NCBI GenBank assembly: GCA_937928755.1
Contig: CALEZI010000135.1
Coordinates: 10,584 to 74,583 of the forward strand
Direction: 5' to 3'
Length of the DNA stretch: 64,000 nt
Source of the DNA: an uncultured Rhodanobacteraceae bacterium
GTDB taxonomy: Bacteria > Pseudomonadota > Gammaproteobacteria > Xanthomonadales > SZUA-5
A program made the translations under genes and the position numbers. Of this stretch, positions 19,452-28,455 are shown piece after piece; position 1 is the stretch's first letter, and every line of letters begins with the position of its first letter. The notes under the pieces are model-generated. The model had not been told where the DNA came from, searched no databases, and was given only the letters and a program-made list of their open reading frames with translations.

Positions 19452-20162
19452 TTACCCGCGTTTGCGCCACTCCATCAGCAGGAAGTTCGGCACCCGGCGG
19501 TAGCGATCGGCTTTGGCGTCATCGACGCCCTGTGGCAGCGGCTCGTCGAAGTGCAGCAGATCGAAGCCGGCGTCCAGCAGACCCTGCAGATAGACATGCA
19601 TCGGTCGATGCCAGTTGTGGATGTTGATGCCGCGCCAGGCGGTCTCGACGACCCGTACCTCGAAATAATGGTCGATGCAGAAGCGGCGCGTGCCGTCAGG
19701 CTCGCGGGTCCATCCCAGCGGATCCGCAGCGGTGTTGAAGCTCTGCAGGTTGGCGATCAGGAAACTGCCGCCCGGACGCAACACGCGATGCGCCTCGGCC
19801 AGGGCGCGGCCCAGGTCGGGGATGTCGATCAGCGACAGGTAGGCGACGGCCAGATCGACGCTGCAGTCGCTCAGGCTGAGTGCCTCGGCCGGTTCGATGC
19901 GATAGTCGCCTTCGGGATCGCGCTGTCGTGCGGCGTGGACCAGGTCTGCGGTCGGATCGATGCCGATGCAGGCGATTCCCTCATCAGCGAGCATGCGGCA
20001 GAAACGACCTTCGCCGCAGCCGATGTCGACGGCGTCCCGGTAGCCGCGACCGCGCACGCGCGCCAGCATCGGCGCATCCAGCACGTGGCGCCGTCCCCAG
20101 TCGCCAGCGTCGCTCATCTCCTCGATCCATGCGCGCGCGGAGGCGTTCCAGCCGTTGTCCAT
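19452..20162 (-). CDS. Class I SAM-dependent methyltransferase
   Basis: The 236-residue protein has the SAM-binding motif I AVDIGCGEGRFCRML (about residues 43-57), an acidic IGIDPT at the end of strand 2, and motif III-like VLRPGGSFLIANL. This is the UbiE/Methyltransf_11 type. The substrate cannot be assigned. It converges with the YCII gene with a 22-base gap. Confidence 0.88.
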   Translation of the reverse strand: MDNGWNASARAWIEEMSDAGDWGRRHVLDAPMLARVRGRGYRDAVDIGCGEGRFCRMLADEGIACIGIDPTADLVHAARQRDPEGDYRIEPAEALSLSDCSVDLAVAYLSLIDIPDLGRALAEAHRVLRPGGSFLIANLQSFNTAADPLGWTREPDGTRRFCIDHYFEVRVVETAWRGINIHNWHRPMHVYLQGLLDAGFDLLHFDEPLPQGVDDAKADRYRRVPNFLLMEWRKRG

Positions 20163-20297
20163 GCTTCCTCGCTTGTCGTAAGGCTCTATTCAGTCGCTCG
20201 AGCAGTTCTTCGAACGACGAAGTTCAGGTTTCTTGGGCCGGCGCCTGCTCGCGCAGCGAACGGGCAAACGCTCGGGGATATCGAAAAGCGCGGGAAC

Positions 20298-21440
20298 TCA
20301 TGGTGCCTTGCGTACGCTCCGCGATCGCTTGGGGTCGGGACTTGCCACGGCGGGCACCTTGTTCTTGCGACTGGCGGCCGGTTGGCGCACGGCAGGCGCG
20401 AGCTTCTGCGGTTTTGCGGATGCCGACCTGGCGGCGTCGGCCAACAATCTGGCGGTCTGCGGCGAACGATAGAAATCCTCCAGCCGGGCACGGATGCGCT
20501 GTTCCAGAAACCCGCTCGCCAGCGCCTGTTCAACGCCCTTGCCACCGCTGTGCAGCAGTTCGTCGACCACCAGTTTCTCGCTGATGCCGAGGTCGGCGGC
20601 CACCAGGCTGAGCGGCGTGTCGCCGTAGATCTCGAACAAGTAACGCACCTGATCGGCAGCGATCGCCTTGAAATACGGCGTCTTGCGGAAATGCAGCCAG
20701 AACTGAAGGCCGGTGCCGACCAGATCGTCGAGGTCGGCCTTTTCCAGGATGCGCGTGAATTCCGACAGCTTCGTCGGCGCCAGTTGGCCCCAGACGTGCT
20801 GGCCCAACTGCTGGATGCGGTCGGCGTCGAAGTGGTCGTTGATCGACCGTTCGCTGCGGCGGATGGTGTTGCCGAGGTTGGTCTCGATGTAAGCCTTGAC
20901 CGTTTTCTCGACCGCCGCCTCGAGCGGGCGCATGGTCTTGTTGACCGCGAATTTGCCCAATTTGATCAGCGAGGCCAGTCCCGGCACCTTCTGCGCCAGC
21001 ACGTTTTCCGACAACAGGTATTCCTTGATGCCGTTGAACAGCGCGCTCGAGATCTGCTCGGTATAGACCGAACTGGTCACCAGTCGATGCACCAGTTTTT
21101 GCCGCGGGGCTTCGAGCGCGGCGATTCGGGCGACGATCGCGTCGAATGCCTGGGTCGGGCAGATGTCCTGGACCCGCGTGGTCTTGTTGTGCCGTGAAGT
21201 CAGCACCCGCTGGCTCATCGTTTGCGCCAGTGCCGTCACCCCGGCAGAGACCGGAATTTGAATCACCGTGCGTTCGATCAGGCCGACGACCTGCTCGGGC
21301 GTGATCACGTCCGACAGTCGGGTCTGTGCGGCCCATGCAAAAACCGCCGCCACTTCCTCGCGGACCACCAGCCGCAGCTTCTTCGGCGTGAATCGGGCCA
21401 ACTCGTGCCGGAGGTGCGCCTCCAGCAATTGTTCGATCAT
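20298..21440 (-). CDS. Conserved protein of unknown function, helical
   Basis: The 380-residue product is predicted mostly helical, without signal peptide or clear membrane helix. Readable segments include TPKKLRLVVREEVAAVFAWA near the start and SINDHFDADRIQQLGQHVWG in the middle; the last 50 residues are Lys/Arg/Pro/Ala-rich and probably disordered. I do not recognise a family. The ATG at 21440 was chosen because the extension to 21614 reads into the divergent promoter region. It is divergent from the DUF885 lipoprotein gene. Confidence 0.72.
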   Translation of the reverse strand: MIEQLLEAHLRHELARFTPKKLRLVVREEVAAVFAWAAQTRLSDVITPEQVVGLIERTVIQIPVSAGVTALAQTMSQRVLTSRHNKTTRVQDICPTQAFDAIVARIAALEAPRQKLVHRLVTSSVYTEQISSALFNGIKEYLLSENVLAQKVPGLASLIKLGKFAVNKTMRPLEAAVEKTVKAYIETNLGNTIRRSERSINDHFDADRIQQLGQHVWGQLAPTKLSEFTRILEKADLDDLVGTGLQFWLHFRKTPYFKAIAADQVRYLFEIYGDTPLSLVAADLGISEKLVVDELLHSGGKGVEQALASGFLEQRIRARLEDFYRSPQTARLLADAARSASAKPQKLAPAVRQPAASRKNKVPAVASPDPKRSRSVRKAP

Positions 21441-21586
21441 CGTGTCCACACCTGCTCCCTGCCACGGCTTGCCGGCGAAACCCGGCAACTGGTGGACTGG
21501 TTCGATGGTAGCAGCAAGGTTTCGAGTGCATGTTGCAATCCGGGGTATCGTTCGGCGCACCTGAAGAGATTGGGGAAGACCCGACC

Positions 21587-23407
21587 ATGCGCCACCGATT
21601 GCTGACTGCTGCACTGCTCACGCTGGCGCTCGTCGCTTGCGACCAGCCGCCGACTGTGCCCGCCGAACCGGCCCACGGCGACGTCGCCGCGCCCGCCGGA
21701 AACCTCGTCGCAAAGGCCGACGCGAAGTTCGCCGAGATCTCGGCGCAGTGGCTGGAAGGCCGATTTCGCCTGAGCCCGGTTTACGCCACGGCGATGGGCG
21801 AGCACCGTTTCGATGGCGAACTCGATGACCTCAGCGCTGCCGGCCGCAGCGTCATGCTCGAGTTCAGTCGCAAGACGCTCGCCGAACTGGATGGCATCGA
21901 TACGAGCACCCTGTCGCGCGACAACCAGGTCGACGCGTTGATCCTGCGCAACCAGCTCGAATACGACATCTGGGGCCTGGAAACCTCGCAGGACTGGGCC
22001 TGGGATCCGCAGATCTATACCCAACTGGCGGGTGGCGCGATCTACAGCCTGATGGCGCGCGAATTCGCACCGATCGCCGAGCGCCTCGCCAATGTCGCTC
22101 TGCGCATCGAAAAGCTGCCGCAGTTGTACCAGCAGATGCGCGAGAACATCGACCCCAAGCGGGTGCCGAAGACACACGCCGAAACCGTGTCGAAGCAGCA
22201 TGCCGGCGTGCTCAGCCTGATCGACGAGCTGGTATTGCCGGCCGCCGATGCGCTCGACGCGCCGGGTCGAACGCGTCTCGACGCCGCCATCGCCACCCTG
22301 CGCAGCGCGGTGGCCGAGCAACAGAAGTGGATCGATGAAACGCTGGTGCCGAATGCCGCCGGTGACTTCCGTATCGGCGCGACGCTGTACGACGCCAAGC
22401 TGCGTTTCGCGTTGAACTCGGAACTGTCGCGTGCCGAGATCGGCACGCGCGCCGAGGCGGAGATCACGCGCGTGCGCGCCGAGATGTACCAGACCGCGCG
22501 CAAGGTATTGAGCGGCAAGCCGGATGCGCCGGCGCTGCCGGAAACGCCGGACGACGCGCAGCAGCAGGCGGCGATCGAGGCCGCGCTGGAGCTCGCCTAT
22601 GCCGAGCGCCCGGCGCGCGACCAGGTGGTCGCCACCGCCGAATCCACCTTGGCCGAAGCGACCCGCTTCACCCGCGAGAAGGATCTGGTCACGCTGCCCG
22701 ATGCGCCGGTGAAGATCATCCTGATGCCGGAATTCCAGCGCGGCGTGTCGGTGGCTTACTGCGACTCGCCGGGACCGCTCGACAAGCACCTCGATACCTT
22801 CTACGCGGTGTCGCCGATTCCCGAGGACTGGACCGATGAACAGGTCGATTCCTTCCTGCGCGAATACAACACGCGGATGATCCATCTGCTGTCGATCCAC
22901 GAAGCGATGCCCGGGCACTACCTCGAAGGCGCGCATTCGGCGAAACACCCATCGATCCTGCGCGGCGTGCTGCGCTCGGGCATGTTCGCCGAGGGCTGGG
23001 CGGTGTACACCGAGGACGTCATGATGGACGCCGGTTACCTCGACAACGATCCGCTGTTCCGCCTGATGCGCTACAAGTTCTACCTGCGCGCGGTGGCCAA
23101 CGCGATCCTCGACCAGGGCGTGCACGTCGACAACTGGACGCGCGAACAGGCGATGGACCTGATGGTTCGGCGCACATTCCAGCAAGAGCGCGAAGCCGCC
23201 GGCAAATGGGTGCGCGTGCAACTGACCAGCGCGCAGTTGCCGACCTATTTCGTCGGCGTGCAGGAGCATTTCGCAACGCGCCGCGCGGTGCAGGAACGCG
23301 AGGGCGAGGCCTTCAATCTGAAGTCCTACCATGACCGCGTGCTTGCCCACGGCGCGCCGCCGGTGCGCTTCGTGCGGCAGATGTTGCTGGATGAGGCGAT
23401 ACGCTGA
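21587..23407 (+). CDS. DUF885 family lipoprotein (putative metallopeptidase-like)
   Basis: The 606-residue protein opens with a lipoprotein signal, LALVAC, with the lipid-bearing Cys18. The body matches DUF885: it has SAQWLEGRFRLSPVYATAMG near the start, and the conserved HEAMPGHYLE motif with the HExxPGH pattern in the C-terminal half, which looks like a zinc-peptidase site. Family members are exported proteins of unclear substrate. ATG 21587 was chosen because it begins the lipoprotein signal. A tandem palindromic repeat follows the stop. Confidence 0.9.
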   Translation: MRHRLLTAALLTLALVACDQPPTVPAEPAHGDVAAPAGNLVAKADAKFAEISAQWLEGRFRLSPVYATAMGEHRFDGELDDLSAAGRSVMLEFSRKTLAELDGIDTSTLSRDNQVDALILRNQLEYDIWGLETSQDWAWDPQIYTQLAGGAIYSLMAREFAPIAERLANVALRIEKLPQLYQQMRENIDPKRVPKTHAETVSKQHAGVLSLIDELVLPAADALDAPGRTRLDAAIATLRSAVAEQQKWIDETLVPNAAGDFRIGATLYDAKLRFALNSELSRAEIGTRAEAEITRVRAEMYQTARKVLSGKPDAPALPETPDDAQQQAAIEAALELAYAERPARDQVVATAESTLAEATRFTREKDLVTLPDAPVKIILMPEFQRGVSVAYCDSPGPLDKHLDTFYAVSPIPEDWTDEQVDSFLREYNTRMIHLLSIHEAMPGHYLEGAHSAKHPSILRGVLRSGMFAEGWAVYTEDVMMDAGYLDNDPLFRLMRYKFYLRAVANAILDQGVHVDNWTREQAMDLMVRRTFQQEREAAGKWVRVQLTSAQLPTYFVGVQEHFATRRAVQEREGEAFNLKSYHDRVLAHGAPPVRFVRQMLLDEAIR

Positions 23408-23421
23408 CCTTGCGAACCATG

Positions 23422-23582
23422 CGCTTTCCGTAGAGCGGAGCTTGCTCCGCTGCTTTTCGCGGAGGGCCCGAGCCGAGCAAGCTCGGCTCTACAAGAGCCG
23501 TCAAGCAGTACGCTTTCCGTAGAGCGGAGCTTGCTCCGCTGCTTTCTGCGGAGGCCCCGAGCCGAGCAAGCTCGGCTCTACA
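23422..23582. repeat. Two tandem copies of a double-hairpin repeat
   Basis: Two 72-base copies (23422-23493 and 23511-23582) each carry AGCGGAGCTTGCTCCGCT followed by GAGCCGAGCAAGCTCGGCTC. Both are near-perfect palindromes. The second copy overlaps what would be an upstream extension of the next gene, which supports the later TTG start for it. Confidence 0.8.
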
Positions 23583-23638
23583 GAAGCCGGCGCAACCACG
23601 GTTACGCTGCCTGTCGCGATCGATCTGGAGACTGCAGC

Positions 23639-24550
23639 TTGGAGAAGCTCGCTGGACTGATTCACGGTTCGCTCGCCTTGCTGCGGCGCGCCGCCGAGAT
23701 CTGGCTGCAAGGCCATGCGTTTCTGTTCGCGGCGGCGCTGGCCTTCTTCACCGTGTTCTCGATTGCACCCGTCGTCATCGTCGCCGTTGCCGTAGTGGGA
23801 CTGGTGATGGGCGAGCAGGCGGCCTCCGGGCGCATCATGACCGAGCTCACCAGTACCATCGGACCGCAGGCGGCCGAGTTCGTGCAGGTGGCCGTGCACA
23901 ACGTGCAGGTCGATCCCAGCGGACCGGCGGCGACCGCGCTCGGCATTGTCCTGATCGTGCTGGGCGCGACCACCGTGTTCGCACAAATGCAGGCCGCGCT
24001 CAATGCGATCTGGGGCGTGGCGCCGCGACCGACGCGCAGCGGTGTGTTGCGCCTGCTGCTGTCGCGCCTGCTGTCGCTGACGGTGTTGCTGGCGATCGGC
24101 TTCGTGCTGCTGGTGTCGATGTTGCTGAGCATCGCGGTGCGCGTGCTGGTCAGTTACGGCGAGCAATGGCTGCCGGTCAGCGATCGGCTGCTCATCCTGA
24201 TCGACTTCGGGCTGTCGTTGGGGCTGGTGACACTGCTGTTCGTCGCGATCTTCCGCATCCTGCCGGACGTCGTGCTGAGCGTGCGCGATGTGCTGCCGGG
24301 TGCCATGGTGTCGGCGCTGCTGTTTGCCTTCGGGCGCTTCGCGATTGCCTTCTACCTGTCGCATTCGGCCGCATCGTCGGCTTACGGCGCGGCCGGTTCG
24401 CTGGTCATGTTGCTGCTCTGGGTCAACTATTCATCGCTGATCCTGCTGTTCGGCGCGGCGGTGTGCCGGGCCGACCTGGAACTGCGCGGACGACCGATCC
24501 TGCCGCGACGACTGGCAATCCGCGTGCTACGGACATTGGTCGATGACTAG
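23639..24550 (+). CDS. YihY/virulence factor BrkB family inner membrane protein
   Basis: The 303-residue protein has six hydrophobic segments and the conserved family stretches LFAAALAFFTVFSIAPVVI, QMQAALNAIWGV, RILPDV and GAAGSLVMLLLWVNYSSLIL. It belongs to the family once called ribonuclease BN; transport or envelope roles are proposed but unproven. The start is a TTG, supported by GGAG eight bases upstream and by family alignment from LEKLAG. The stop lies 27 bases from the convergent gene for the acidic protein. Confidence 0.9.
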   Translation: MEKLAGLIHGSLALLRRAAEIWLQGHAFLFAAALAFFTVFSIAPVVIVAVAVVGLVMGEQAASGRIMTELTSTIGPQAAEFVQVAVHNVQVDPSGPAATALGIVLIVLGATTVFAQMQAALNAIWGVAPRPTRSGVLRLLLSRLLSLTVLLAIGFVLLVSMLLSIAVRVLVSYGEQWLPVSDRLLILIDFGLSLGLVTLLFVAIFRILPDVVLSVRDVLPGAMVSALLFAFGRFAIAFYLSHSAASSAYGAAGSLVMLLLWVNYSSLILLFGAAVCRADLELRGRPILPRRLAIRVLRTLVDD

Positions 24551-24577
24551 AAATGCGACCCGCGTTGCGATGACCCG

Positions 24578-27046
24578 TCATTCATCGTCGTAAGCGGCTT
24601 CGTCCTCGCCCGAGTCGTCCTCGTAAGCCTCTTCAGCGTCAGCTTCGTCTTCGTACCCGGCTTCGTCCTCACCCGAGTCGTCCTCGTAAGCCTCGTCGGC
24701 TTCAGCTTCGTCTTCGTAGCCGGCTTCGTCCTCGCCTGAGTCGTCCTCGTAAGCCTCTTCGGCTGCAGCTTCGTCCTCGTAAGCGGCCTCGTCCTCGCTC
24801 TCGGCGTCTTCGTCGTATCCGGCCTCGTCCTCGCTCTCGGACTCGTCGTCGTAGGCGGCTTCGTCCTCGCTCTCGGCTTCGTCTTCGTCTTCGTAGGAGG
24901 CCTCGTCTTCGGCTGATTCGTCTTCCGACTCGTCGGAGCCGTCGTCGCCGTCGTCGATCATGGCCGACTTGTCGTCGCCGTCGTCGTCAGCACCGTCGTC
25001 CTCGCCCTCGTCGGAACCGTCGTCGGAACCGTCATATTCGCCCTCGTCCGAGCCGTCGTCAGCGCCCTCGTCCTCGCCTTCGTCGGTGCCGTCGTCCGAG
25101 CCCTCGTCCTCGCCCTCGTCCGCGCCGTCGCCCTCGTCCTCGTCCTCGTCCGAGCCGTCGTCAGCGCCGTCGTCGGCGCCGCCGTCCTCGCCGTCGTCGG
25201 CGCCGTCGTCTTCGCCTTCATACGCGCCGTCGTCGTAATCCTCGCCGACGAAATCCGCATCGGAATCATCGCCGACGCCATCGTTGTCGTCGTCGTCGTC
25301 CGACGCATCGTCGCTGCCGTCGTTGTCGTCGTCCTCGTCGTAGTAGTTGCCTTCGCCATCGCCGTCGGTATCGACGTCCATGTCGAACTCGCCTTCTTCA
25401 TCGATCTCCATCAGCACCTCACCGTTGTCGCCGGTGCTGACATCCTCGAACTCGTAGTACTCGGTGTCGTCGTCGCCGACCACTTCCACGTCGATGTCGT
25501 AGTCGTCGAGTTCCGGATCGTCGTCGCTGAAGGCGACTCGGCCGTATTCGTCTTCCTCGGCGGTGAAGTTGTGGCCTTCGTCGATCTCGAAATCGCTGAC
25601 TTCGTAGTAGCTGTCGGCACCGTAGCCGGTATTGGCGATGCGCACGGTGGGCTTCTGTTTGCCGCCGGCCTGATAGTTGAAGTTGGTCGGGCTGAAACTG
25701 ATGGTCTGTGCTGCATCCGGCCGGATCGCCACATCGCTGACCTGGTAGACCTTGCCGGATCCGAACACGGTCAGGTCGTTGAGCGGCTTGTTGCTCGGCT
25801 GGCCGTCGTCGACCAGCCTGACGTCGTATTCCTGGTCCTTGGGCAAGTGCACGACGCAGCCGCGCGTGCCGCGCATCGGCTGCATCGAGGCGCCGGCGAT
25901 CTGGCTGTCCGCGCCGAGCGCGCCCATCTTGATCTGCTGCTTGCTGCTTTTCCCGACCGCCTGGACCTGGCTGCAGCGGCTGGAGGTGTAGACCGTGTAA
26001 CCCTGCGCGGGTGCAGCGGCCGGACGCGGTGCCTTCGGCTTCGGAATCGGCTTGGGCTTCGGCGCGGTCGCCTGCGGTTTGGGTTTCGGCTTGGGCTTCG
26101 GCTTCGAGCCCGGCGCTTTCGGCTTCGCCGTCGGCGCTTTCGACCCCGGCGCTTTGGCACCCGGCGTCTTCGGTGCCGATGCTGGCGTTGGCTTGGGCTT
26201 CGGCTTCGGCTTCGGTTTCTGTTGGACGGGTGGCCCGCAGAACGGGCATTTCAGCGGCTCATAGCGCGTCGACAGCAGGGTCACGTCCATGCTGCCGGCG
26301 CCGCCCTTCCACGCCGCCGGGTCTTCCTTGGGATTCAGCGCCGCGCCGCTGTAGATCCACTCGTTCTTGCCAACGTCGACGTCGATGAACTTCTCGGCGC
26401 CCGGGTAGTTGTTGTCGTAGATGAAGATGCGGTACTTGCCGGCGCCGGTCTGGTCGATCTTGTAAGGGGTGACCGCGTGTCCGCCGCCGGCACCGTAGAT
26501 GCCCAGCGTGGGGTAGTCGTCGCCCGACTTCATGGTCTTGGCGAGGTGATCGACGATCTTTTGCAACGGCCATCGTTTGGTCGCATTGGTGGCCGACTGC
26601 ACCGGTTCCAGCGCCTGCGTCGTGAAGTAGGCCGAGATCGTGCGCATCAGCCACTCGTCGTTCGGCTTCAGCTCGAACGCCTGCCTGGCGCCGAAGTCGT
26701 CGACCTTTTCCTGCTTCACGTAGAAGGCCGCGCTGAGCACCGCCATGCCTTCGCAGTGGCCGCCCTCGGTGGCCTTGTTCATCTGGTCGATCCACATCTT
26801 CGCGCCGGGCGTCGGCACGCACACGTCGTTCTGCTTGCGCGCGCAGGCCTGCTCGCCGAACAGGTAGGCGGCATCGTCGGGCGTCAGCTTGGCATGCGGG
26901 TGCTGATTGCCGCCCCAGTTCTCGAAGCTGAAACCGTGGGGTTTGGGCCGGAAGCCGCTGTCGGCCACGACGTTCGCTTGCGCCCACGCCTGCGGCAGAC
27001 CACCCAGCGCCATCCACAGCGATACGACCAAGATCCGCTTGCGCAT
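24578..27046 (-). CDS. Exported papain-like protein with Lys-Pro linker and very long acidic repetitive tail
   Basis: The 822-residue protein has four parts. A signal peptide (1-22) is followed by a domain with the motifs GGHCEGM (Cys98), GGGHAVTPY (His190) and YDNNYPG (Asp211), the order and spacing of a papain-fold cysteine hydrolase or its inactive relatives. A Lys-Pro-rich linker covers 277-345. A beta-type domain spans about 346-485. From about 486 to 822 the chain is almost entirely Asp/Glu/Gly/Ser/Ala, first with DTDGDG-type calcium-loop words (about 557-605), then 21-residue repeats beginning EAYEDDSGEDEA. ATG 27046 follows GGAGG. Function is unknown; calcium binding is inferred. Confidence 0.82.
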   Translation of the reverse strand: MRKRILVVSLWMALGGLPQAWAQANVVADSGFRPKPHGFSFENWGGNQHPHAKLTPDDAAYLFGEQACARKQNDVCVPTPGAKMWIDQMNKATEGGHCEGMAVLSAAFYVKQEKVDDFGARQAFELKPNDEWLMRTISAYFTTQALEPVQSATNATKRWPLQKIVDHLAKTMKSGDDYPTLGIYGAGGGHAVTPYKIDQTGAGKYRIFIYDNNYPGAEKFIDVDVGKNEWIYSGAALNPKEDPAAWKGGAGSMDVTLLSTRYEPLKCPFCGPPVQQKPKPKPKPKPTPASAPKTPGAKAPGSKAPTAKPKAPGSKPKPKPKPKPQATAPKPKPIPKPKAPRPAAAPAQGYTVYTSSRCSQVQAVGKSSKQQIKMGALGADSQIAGASMQPMRGTRGCVVHLPKDQEYDVRLVDDGQPSNKPLNDLTVFGSGKVYQVSDVAIRPDAAQTISFSPTNFNYQAGGKQKPTVRIANTGYGADSYYEVSDFEIDEGHNFTAEEDEYGRVAFSDDDPELDDYDIDVEVVGDDDTEYYEFEDVSTGDNGEVLMEIDEEGEFDMDVDTDGDGEGNYYDEDDDNDGSDDASDDDDDNDGVGDDSDADFVGEDYDDGAYEGEDDGADDGEDGGADDGADDGSDEDEDEGDGADEGEDEGSDDGTDEGEDEGADDGSDEGEYDGSDDGSDEGEDDGADDDGDDKSAMIDDGDDGSDESEDESAEDEASYEDEDEAESEDEAAYDDESESEDEAGYDEDAESEDEAAYEDEAAAEEAYEDDSGEDEAGYEDEAEADEAYEDDSGEDEAGYEDEADAEEAYEDDSGEDEAAYDDE
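24604..24785 (-). repeat. 63-base in-frame tandem repeats encoding the end of the acidic tail
   Basis: Three near-identical 63-base units encode EAYEDDSGEDEAGYEDEA-type repeats; the units differ by a few bases, so copy number may vary between strains. The remainder of the acidic coding region is rich in degenerate GAC/GAG triplets. Confidence 0.8.
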
Positions 27047-27247
27047 CTTGCCTCCGATAGTTGACCTGCAACACACCGCTACGGGTCGCTTATCGGGGCG
27101 CGGCGAATTTGATTCGAACTGCCGAGACGGGACTTGCGAGTGGTCTCAATCTAGCACCCGGCGGCAATCGCCGAGAAGGCGCGGACCTGTCAGCAATGGC
27201 AACGTCCTGGACCTTCCGGTCTCGCGCCCACTCGTTACAGCGATCGA

Positions 27248-27385
27248 TCAGCCGGCTTCGCGGACCTTCTGTACCGCCGGCAACAGCAGTCCGATCAGGA
27301 CGCCGCCCTTGACGTCCTCATTCGGCTGCAGGTCTTCGACGATCGGCTGCGGGGCGGCTTCGTCTGCGGGCTTGAGATCATTCAT
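27248..27385 (-). CDS. Short peptide with double-glycine motif, possible RiPP precursor
   Basis: A 45-residue peptide with ATG at 27385 and TGA at 27248. GGAG sits nine bases upstream; an in-frame ATG at 27400 has no such site. The first part is acidic and polar, with DLQPNEDVKGG ending in Gly-Gly at residues 27-28. The remaining 17 residues are VLIGLLLPAVQKVREAG, hydrophobic and then amphipathic. The layout, acidic leader, GG, short core, is that of precursors cleaved by C39-type peptidases, but no modification or transport gene is seen beside it. It lies between the tetR-like gene and the acidic papain-like gene, all on the minus strand. The core has no Cys, Ser or Thr, which argues against lanthipeptide-type chemistry. 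Confidence 0.55.
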   Translation of the reverse strand: MNDLKPADEAAPQPIVEDLQPNEDVKGGVLIGLLLPAVQKVREAG

Positions 27386-27525
27386 GGTGTGCGACTCCAT
27401 GTTCAGTGGGATGAGCCGAAGGCGGCGTTTGCCTGCTCCGGCGCCCCGAGGTCTTCCCCGGGGTCACTGAGTCAATACGCAGTAGCGCGTCGAAAACGAC
27501 ATGTGCCGACGAAATCAATCCAGGA

Positions 27526-28209
27526 TCATTCGCGCCAGGCTCGCGCGCCGAGGAAGATCAGGCGCATCTGGCGGATGAAATTCTCGGTGACTTCGCGCTC
27601 CACCTGCGGCCGGTTCGGCGGCAGGTCGAGAAAATCGGTGGCGGCGTTCATCATCGTCGTCACCACCAGACCGCAGGCCATCTGCAGGGCCGCCGACGAC
27701 AGACCCGGCATCAGGCCAAAGTGCCGCAGATCGTGGCTCATCTCGTCGGTGAAGTGACGCTCCTCGGCGCGTACCGCCGCGCGAATCAGTGCCGAGCCGC
27801 CGCTGCGTTCGCCGGCGACGAACATGAAATGCAGGCGGTGCGCGTTGACGTAATCGCGGAAGATCAGAACCGAAGTGCGCAGGATGTCGCGCGGCGGCAG
27901 ACCGGTGCGGCGTGCCTCGCGCAGCAGGCGTCGCAGGGTCACGCCGGATTCTTCCACCAGTGCCAGGCCGAGTTCGTCGAGATCGCGGAAATGGCGATAG
28001 AACGAGGCCGGCACCACGCCAGCGACGCGCGTGATCTCGCGCAGGCTGAGCGCGCCAAAGCCGCGACCTTCGCCCATCAATTGCAGTGCCGCCGCCAGCA
28101 AGTGCGCGCGCGTGCGCAGCTTGCGATCGCCGCGCGTGATCGGCGCCTCGGCCTCGACCGCGCGGTTGGGCGCAGTCGGGGTGGGCGCTGAGCGGGAAGA
28201 TGTAGTCAT
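27526..28209 (-). CDS. desT: TetR-family fatty acid regulator, FabR/DesT type
   Basis: The 227-residue protein has a TetR DNA-binding domain; the segment SLREITRVAGVVPASFYRHF followed by RDLDELGLALVEESG matches the same region of Escherichia coli FabR very closely. FabR and DesT sense the ratio of saturated to unsaturated acyl-CoA or acyl-ACP and repress unsaturated fatty acid genes. The ferredoxin reductase and desaturase that DesT controls in Pseudomonas aeruginosa are divergent neighbours here, which favours DesT. ATG 28209 was chosen since the upstream extension runs through repeat DNA. Confidence 0.88.
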   Translation of the reverse strand: MTTSSRSAPTPTAPNRAVEAEAPITRGDRKLRTRAHLLAAALQLMGEGRGFGALSLREITRVAGVVPASFYRHFRDLDELGLALVEESGVTLRRLLREARRTGLPPRDILRTSVLIFRDYVNAHRLHFMFVAGERSGGSALIRAAVRAEERHFTDEMSHDLRHFGLMPGLSSAALQMACGLVVTTMMNAATDFLDLPPNRPQVEREVTENFIRQMRLIFLGARAWRE

Positions 28210-28283
28210 CGCTGAAGTATAGGCGTCGCGTGGGAAGGTCGCGGGCGTGGCGGTGGCTCGTGAGGGCCCAGGCTTTTCTGCTC

Positions 28284-28358
28284 GTGGGTCCAGACCTCCG
28301 TTGCTCTTGTGGGTCCAGACCTCCGTTGCTCTTGTGGGTCCAGACCTCCGTTGCTTTT
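28284..28358. repeat. Three 25-base tandem repeats next to family A palindrome
   Basis: Units start at 28284, 28309 and 28334, each opening GTGGGTCCAGACCTCCG. They are almost identical and lead straight into the hairpin at 28359. They sit in the shared region between the divergent regulator and the desaturase operon. Confidence 0.85.
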
Positions 28359-28428
28359 GTGGGTCCAGACTTGTCTGGACGCTCTTTGCTCTTCCCGGCG
28401 AACAGCGTCCAGACAAGTCTGGACCCAC
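28359..28428. repeat. Family A palindrome (GTGGGTCCAGACTTGTCTGG)
   Basis: The 70-base element has GTCCAGAC and GTCTGGAC arms twice: within each end and between the two ends. Further copies lie at 30947-31241, 33978-34005 and 63738-63985, so this is a dispersed repeat of the genome. Confidence 0.85.
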
Positions 28429-28455
28429 CAGAGCCGGCAAATGCGAGCATTTCGC

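Noticed and set aside
24960..25238. A plus-strand Ser/Pro-rich frame inside the acidic gene
   Set aside because: Ser-Pro-Ser repeats are what the complement of Asp/Glu codons gives; no start site or motif.
28284..28428. CRISPR-like array in the desT-desC gap
   Set aside because: The 25-base units are directly adjacent with no unique spacers.
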